From NCBI GenBank assembly GCA_050486265.1, contig JBJHCY010000001.1, positions 496,001 through 560,000 on the forward strand: DNA of 64,000 nucleotides, in the 5' to 3' direction. A program made the translations under genes and the position numbers. The DNA is from SLFH01 sp050486265 (lineage in GTDB: Bacteria > Planctomycetota > Phycisphaerae > Phycisphaerales > UBA1924). Of this stretch, positions 60,358 through 64,000 are shown piece after piece. Numbering within the stretch: the stretch's first letter is position 1; the number at the start of each line of letters is the position of its first letter. Below the pieces are notes generated by a model. It worked only from the letters and a program-made list of their open reading frames with translations, searched no databases and was not told where the DNA came from.

Positions 60358-61245
60358 TCAGTCGGTCGGGGGCGATGTGGCCCGTTTGGCGATCGGTGGT
60401 TCGCCCCGCAGGCGCCGGGCGATGTCGGCTTGGATCAGGCGGTCCTCATGGATCGAGAAGTGGCTGAATACCCGAGTTCCGGGGGTCCAGTAGGGGGCCC
60501 GGCCGGGCGGGGCGGTGTTTTTCGCGCCGACCCAAGTGTCGTTGCAGTGGGCGTAGGGGATCAACTCGAAGGGATCGTCGTCGAGTTCTTCGTCGAGGCG
60601 TTTGATCAGGGCCGAGCCGGGCTTCATGTCCCGGGCGGCCGGATCTGGGGCGATCTTGGTCGCCAGGCGGGCGCCGCGGTGGGGGGTTGCGAGGGTGAAG
60701 AGGCGTTTGATAAGCAGACGGGTGCCCGGCCGGTTCTTGCTGGCGGCCAGGCGGGCGACCAGGCCGCCCATCGAGTGCCCGACGACATCGATCGGGATGG
60801 TCTCGCGTCCCTCGCCCGGCCATCGGTCGTGGACCTTGACGGCGACCATCGAGGCGATCCGCTTCAGGTCGCCCCGCATCGGGTAGGCGAGGGGCCAGAA
60901 CTGGTCGAGATCGCCGCAGGTGAGCTCGGAGAGGCGTGCGGCGAGGACCCTTCCCCCGAACTCGGGCGAACGCCAGCCTGCGAGGAGGAGTACAGGTCGC
61001 TGGAGCGGGACTTTGCTTGCGAGCATCCTGGCGATCTCGTCGGCGAGGGCCTCGCTGGGGAGGTGGAAGTCCGGGTTTTTGCCCGAGCGGGGGAGGAGCG
61101 AGGGGGCGCCGACGATGGGCTGATAGAGCAGGCGGTCGATCACGCCGGGGCGTGCGGTGGGGGCGTCCGCCTGGGGTTCGCCGGTGGGCTCGTCGCGGTC
61201 GGATGGGCGTGATTCCTCGTGCAAGTCGGGCCGATCCTTTCCCAA
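60358..61245 (-). CDS. Alpha/beta hydrolase, lipase-like
   Basis: The 295-residue protein has the nucleophile elbow VVGHSMGGLVARLAA and the oxyanion region LLLAGWRSPEFGG. The late histidine is probably in HFSIHEDRL, and Asp candidates lie in PYAHCNDTWVGA. No signal peptide is visible, so it is probably cytoplasmic. The GHSMGG pentapeptide and following LATPHRGA segment match triacylglycerol lipases and PGAP1-like esterases. Natural substrate unknown. Confidence 0.8.
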   Translation of the reverse strand: MGKDRPDLHEESRPSDRDEPTGEPQADAPTARPGVIDRLLYQPIVGAPSLLPRSGKNPDFHLPSEALADEIARMLASKVPLQRPVLLLAGWRSPEFGGRVLAARLSELTCGDLDQFWPLAYPMRGDLKRIASMVAVKVHDRWPGEGRETIPIDVVGHSMGGLVARLAASKNRPGTRLLIKRLFTLATPHRGARLATKIAPDPAARDMKPGSALIKRLDEELDDDPFELIPYAHCNDTWVGAKNTAPPGRAPYWTPGTRVFSHFSIHEDRLIQADIARRLRGEPPIAKRATSPPTD

Positions 61246-61418
61246 TGACCGGAATTGGTAGGCCCCGGACCGCCGGCGGTGCGTGTGCGCCGGCCTGAGA
61301 GGGGCCGAGGTTGGCGTGGGGAGCTTCGGCCGCGGGGCTTCGGATCACTCTCCGAAACCGGAGCCGCGGATTTCAGCGAATTCGATCACGCCGCGGGGCG
61401 GCGATGGAGCGATCTGGC

Positions 61419-62741
61419 ATGAACCTTCGGACGATCTGTGAACGATTCGGGGCGCAGCGGCGCCGCGTGGCTTGCGCTGCGATGGCGATGGTCGCGGGCG
61501 GGCTGGGGCTTGTCCCGGCGGCCGCGGCGTCCGGCGGCGAGGGCTCGTTCATCCGCTCCCAGGCGTGCGAGAGCGGGATGCGGTCGACGCTTGAGGCGGC
61601 GGTGCGGGCGTACCGGCCCGAGGGGGACCGGGGGCCGACGGTGTTCCTCGTGGCGGCGGTGCACATCGGGGACGCGTCGTACTACAACGAGCTGCAGACC
61701 TTTCTTGACGCGCAGGATGTTGTGTTGTTTGAGGGGGTGCGAGCGTCGCGGTCGGGCGAGGACAGCCGCTGGACCGCCGAGACCGACGATCATCAGCGTG
61801 CGCTGGTGAGCGAGCGTCGTGCGGCGCTGTTGTCGCGTTGGATCCAGCGTCACCGGCGTGCGCACGGGGCGTTGCCGGCCTCGCTGGATGAGATCGATGT
61901 GCCCGGCGAGATGCTGCAGCCGGCGTTGATCGACGCGTGGGGCAATCCGTTCCTCTTCGGCGTTGTCGATGAGGGCGAGGCCCCCGCGGCGTGGGTGATG
62001 AGCCTCGGCGCCGACGGCAGGCTCGGGGGCGAGGGTGTCTACGCGGACATCGTTGTTTCCCCCGATTACACGAAGCGGTGGGAGGTGCCGACGGCGCGGG
62101 CGCAGGGCATCCAGCAGGAGCTGGCCGACGCGCTGGGCCTTTCTTTCCAGGGCTCGGTGATGCGCCACGACGCGCCGAACTGGCGCAACAGCGATGTGTC
62201 GATGGATGTCATCGCCGAACGCTTCCGCGAGGTTGAGGCCGACCGCTCGGGCGAGGCGTTTTTGAATGTGATGTCCGGGGGCGGGCTTTCGGGTCGGATG
62301 GCGACGGTCGCGGTTCGTCTGATCGGTGCTTCGCCTCGGATGCGCGAGGTGTTCAAGGCGATGATCGTCGAGACGCTGGCGGACGCGGAACGGGCGATGG
62401 CTTCGCAGCCTGCGGCGATGCAGCGGATGATGCAGGTGATCCTGCACGACCGCGACGAGGTGGTGCTGCACGACATCGGTCGCGTGCTCGAGGAGTCGGG
62501 GCGTTACGGCTCGATCGCGGTGATCTACGGGGCGGCGCACCTGCCGGGCGTCGAGAAGGGGCTGCGCGAGCGGTTCGGGTACACGCCTGTTGCGACGAAG
62601 TGGGTGCCGGCGATCCGCGTGGATCTCGAAGCCGCGGGCTTCAGCGAACGCGAGGCGCAGATGATGCTGCGGACGATGCGTTCGAGCCTGGAGCGTCAAC
62701 TGCGGCGCGGCGAGCGGGGGCGCGGGGATCGGGGCGGATGA
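61419..62741 (+). CDS. TraB-like protein split by a GspG-like pseudopilin domain, exported
   Basis: The 440-residue product has a signal peptide (RRRVACAAMAMVAGGLGLVPAAAASG). Residues about 75-105 match the start of TraB/GumN-like proteins (VFLVAAVHIGDASYYNELQ, DVVLFEGVR). Residues 137-215 look like the C-terminal core of the type II secretion major pseudopilin (RHRRAHGALPASLDEID, LIDAWGNPFLFG, VMSLGADGRLGGEGVYADI). The TraB part then resumes (RNSDVSMDVIAERF, IAVIYGAAHLPG). The prepilin leader helix of GspG is absent. Function unknown; peptidase activity is proposed for the family. Confidence 0.75.
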   Translation: MNLRTICERFGAQRRRVACAAMAMVAGGLGLVPAAAASGGEGSFIRSQACESGMRSTLEAAVRAYRPEGDRGPTVFLVAAVHIGDASYYNELQTFLDAQDVVLFEGVRASRSGEDSRWTAETDDHQRALVSERRAALLSRWIQRHRRAHGALPASLDEIDVPGEMLQPALIDAWGNPFLFGVVDEGEAPAAWVMSLGADGRLGGEGVYADIVVSPDYTKRWEVPTARAQGIQQELADALGLSFQGSVMRHDAPNWRNSDVSMDVIAERFREVEADRSGEAFLNVMSGGGLSGRMATVAVRLIGASPRMREVFKAMIVETLADAERAMASQPAAMQRMMQVILHDRDEVVLHDIGRVLEESGRYGSIAVIYGAAHLPGVEKGLRERFGYTPVATKWVPAIRVDLEAAGFSEREAQMMLRTMRSSLERQLRRGERGRGDRGG

Positions 62742-63157
62742 ACGGCGCCCGCGCCGAGCACGCGCCGAAGCGGTGCGCATCGTGCGGCAGGCTGTTTGCG
62801 TGGCGGCGCAAGTGGGCGAAGAACTGGCCGAGCGTGCGGTACTGCTCCGACGCGTGCCGTCGCTGCAAGCCCGGGCGTGCCGAGCTGGCGCTCGAGCGTG
62901 CGATCATCGAGTTGCTCGCCGAGCGAGAAGCGGGGGCGTCGATCTGCCCCTCCGAGGCTGCCCGGCGTGTCGAGCCCGACGACTGGCGGACGCTCTTGGA
63001 GCCGGCGCGTCGCGCGGCGGGGCGGCTTGTCGGCGAGGGACGGGTCGAGGTGACCCAAGGCGGGCGCGTTGTCGAGATTTCGGAGGCGAAGGGTCCGATC
63101 CGGGTTCGGCGCGGGGCCCGGTTCGGTGTTGATTCCTACGATCGCGGGGACGGGTGA
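62738..63157 (+). CDS. DUF2256-DUF3253 fusion protein
   Basis: The 139-residue protein starts in the previous stop (ATGA). Its N-terminus has the DUF2256 cysteine pattern: CASCGRLFAWRRKW, then VRYCSDACRRC. The C-terminal 80 residues match DUF3253, a winged-helix-like domain (ALERAIIELLAEREAGASICPSEAARRV, ARRAAGRLVGEGRVEVTQGG). Zinc-dependent nucleic-acid binding is plausible but unproven. It is translationally coupled to the TraB-like gene. Confidence 0.85.
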   Translation: MNGARAEHAPKRCASCGRLFAWRRKWAKNWPSVRYCSDACRRCKPGRAELALERAIIELLAEREAGASICPSEAARRVEPDDWRTLLEPARRAAGRLVGEGRVEVTQGGRVVEISEAKGPIRVRRGARFGVDSYDRGDG

Positions 63158-63187
63158 ACTTGGCGCGATTGATCTGGAGCCGACACG

Positions 63188-63586
63188 ATGAAGCCTCAAT
63201 TGATTCTCTTTCTGTACGCGGTCCTGATCGTCGGGGCCGGGCTTGTGGCGTTTGCGACGGCGCCAGAGGACGCGAACAAGGCGACGGCGTTGATCGCGCC
63301 GGTCGCGGGCGCTGTGGTGACGATCGCGCTTGCGGCGTTTTCGATGGGCGCCAAGAAACCCAAAGCCAAGCGCGGATTGCTCTACGGGGCGATCGGGTTT
63401 GTCGGGTTCTTCGGGCTGTCGGTGGCGGGTCGTGCCGCGACGGCGGGGGGCGATCCGGAGAAGGCGTACCTCGCGCCGATTCTTTGGACGATCGTGGGGC
63501 TGAGCGTGCTGGCGGTGATCGGCGCGATCGTGGTGGCGAAGAAGTACAACGCCTTGCCCGGCAAGACTTCAGAGGACGGGGCGTAG
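63188..63586 (+). CDS. Small four-helix membrane protein
   Basis: The 132-residue product has four hydrophobic helices with small residues (LILFLYAVLIVGAGLVAFA, ALIAPVAGAVVTIALAAFSMG, LLYGAIGFVGFFGLSVAG, LWTIVGLSVLAVIGAIVVA), in the style of TMEM14-like proteins. The ATG is 31 bases after the DUF3253 gene on the same strand. Function unknown. Confidence 0.7.
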   Translation: MKPQLILFLYAVLIVGAGLVAFATAPEDANKATALIAPVAGAVVTIALAAFSMGAKKPKAKRGLLYGAIGFVGFFGLSVAGRAATAGGDPEKAYLAPILWTIVGLSVLAVIGAIVVAKKYNALPGKTSEDGA

Positions 63587-63655
63587 GATCCGTCGAGGTC
63601 GATGCTTCTGCGCGGCGGTTGCCGTGCGCATCGGCTCTGACGGAGTCTTCGACGC

Positions 63656-64000
63656 ATGAACGATCGGGTGCAATCCGATCCAGAGGCGGGGACGCACACG
63701 AGCGGCGACGCCGCGGGGGGGGAGACGCACCAGTGGCGTGTTCGCGCCGGGCGACTTGCGCCTCTTGTCGACGGTGTCGAGTATTACGCCGCGGTGCGTT
63801 CTGCGTTGACCAAGGCGAAGCGTCAGGTCTTTATCGTCGGCTGGGAGATCCACAGCGAGGTGGATCTGCTCCGCGGCGAGGATGCCGAGCGGGCCGAGGG
63901 AGAGAGCGGGTGGCCCGTCCGTCTGGCTGATCTGCTGCAGGCGATTGTCGAGGCGAGGCCGGAGCTCGAGGTGCGTCTCCTGATCTGGGAGGGCTCGTCG
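63656..64000 (+). CDS. Phospholipase D family protein, C-terminus outside window
   Basis: The first 115 residues of a PLD-superfamily enzyme are visible. After a polar N-terminus the chain reads LAPLVDGVEYYAAVRSALTKAKRQVFIVGWEIHSEVDLLRG, the substrate-side start of bacterial phospholipases D related to plant and VTT-linked forms, and then LEVRLLIWEGS. Both HKD motifs lie beyond the right edge. It is not the same family branch as the cardiolipin synthase at the left end, and nothing links the two. Confidence 0.82.
   Translation, partial: MNDRVQSDPEAGTHTSGDAAGGETHQWRVRAGRLAPLVDGVEYYAAVRSALTKAKRQVFIVGWEIHSEVDLLRGEDAERAEGESGWPVRLADLLQAIVEARPELEVRLLIWEGSS

Noticed and set aside
57485..60493. A 1002-codon plus-strand open frame
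   Set aside because: It is the antisense of the antiporter fusion gene, rich in Arg/His/Gln/Asp and without any domain. Long antisense frames are expected at this GC content.
63656..64000. Right-end PLD gene as continuation of the left-end cardiolipin synthase (circular molecule)
   Set aside because: The right fragment is an N-terminus on the plus strand, the left one also an N-terminus on the minus strand, and the family branches differ.

Overview
The window is a 64 kb piece of a high-GC bacterial chromosome, most probably from a planctomycete of the class Phycisphaerae. The evidence is the combination of C-terminal GC-type dockerin repeats (DADDFFYFL), PEP-CTERM-like tails (PAPG, hydrophobic stretch, RRR), pseudopilin-like proteins that begin with GFTLIELLVV, an aroD-aroE fusion and many GTG starts. 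The assignment rests on motif recognition only. Both ends cut through phospholipase-D-family genes. Core functions present are rnpB, tyrS, prfA, rpsT, recO, gpmI, aroDE, asnB, ugd, a long-chain polyprenyl diphosphate synthase, tRNA-Arg(ACG) and tRNA-Glu(CTC).

Layout. 1-5.4 kb holds cardiolipin synthase, small membrane or hypothetical genes, a palindromic intergenic element, polyprenyl diphosphate synthase and a SAM methyltransferase. 5.6-11 kb is a plus-strand run: UDP-glucose dehydrogenase, an orphan DNA methyltransferase, a membrane protein, asparagine synthetase and a Sco-type protein. 11-15.4 kb has gpmI, a PEP-CTERM protein with a clear promoter and operator, a histone-H1-like protein and a frameshifted hypothetical. 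15.7-18.9 kb has a secreted TPR protein and a nucleotide pyrophosphatase-like enzyme. 18.9-21.8 kb is a tightly overlapping arsenic operon, arsR-arsC-acr3-arsM. 21.9-25 kb has an acyl-CoA carboxylase beta chain and a CPA1 antiporter.

25.1-29.1 kb is the accessory part of the window. It holds a nucleotidyltransferase/winged-helix pair under a near-consensus promoter, then an opposite-strand, lower-GC, translationally coupled three-gene cassette of unknown function that ends beside tRNA-Arg(ACG). It is the best candidate for an uncharacterised, possibly defence-related, system.

29-41 kb returns to housekeeping genes (rpsT, CPBP protease, tRNA-Glu, peroxiredoxin, YggS, amidase, DUF481 barrel, MscS, tyrS), a divergent dockerin/pseudopilin pair with twin operators, repeat elements and rnpB. 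41-46.6 kb has two further paralogues of the 4.5 kb methyltransferase flanking an unlisted 44-residue membrane protein, an ABC-2 exporter and prfA. 46.6-55 kb has more envelope proteins, aroDE, a FabZ-like/ACP/FabZ-like trio and recO. 55-64 kb has an HDOD-degenerate-GGDEF protein, a zinc-ribbon coiled-coil protein, an antiporter-USP-EIIA fusion, a lipase-like hydrolase, a TraB-like protein split by a GspG-like insert, and a DUF2256-DUF3253 protein.

Two signals cross gene boundaries. A 7-1-7 palindrome of the type TGMGACTNAGTCKCA occurs three times, always in front of cell-envelope genes (PEP-CTERM at 12.9 kb; dockerin and pseudopilin at 36.7 kb), which suggests a small regulon under a Fur-family-like repressor. 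A palindrome of the type CACTGGCGG-CTTGY-CCGCCAGTG occurs three times between genes and looks like a REP-type repeat family.
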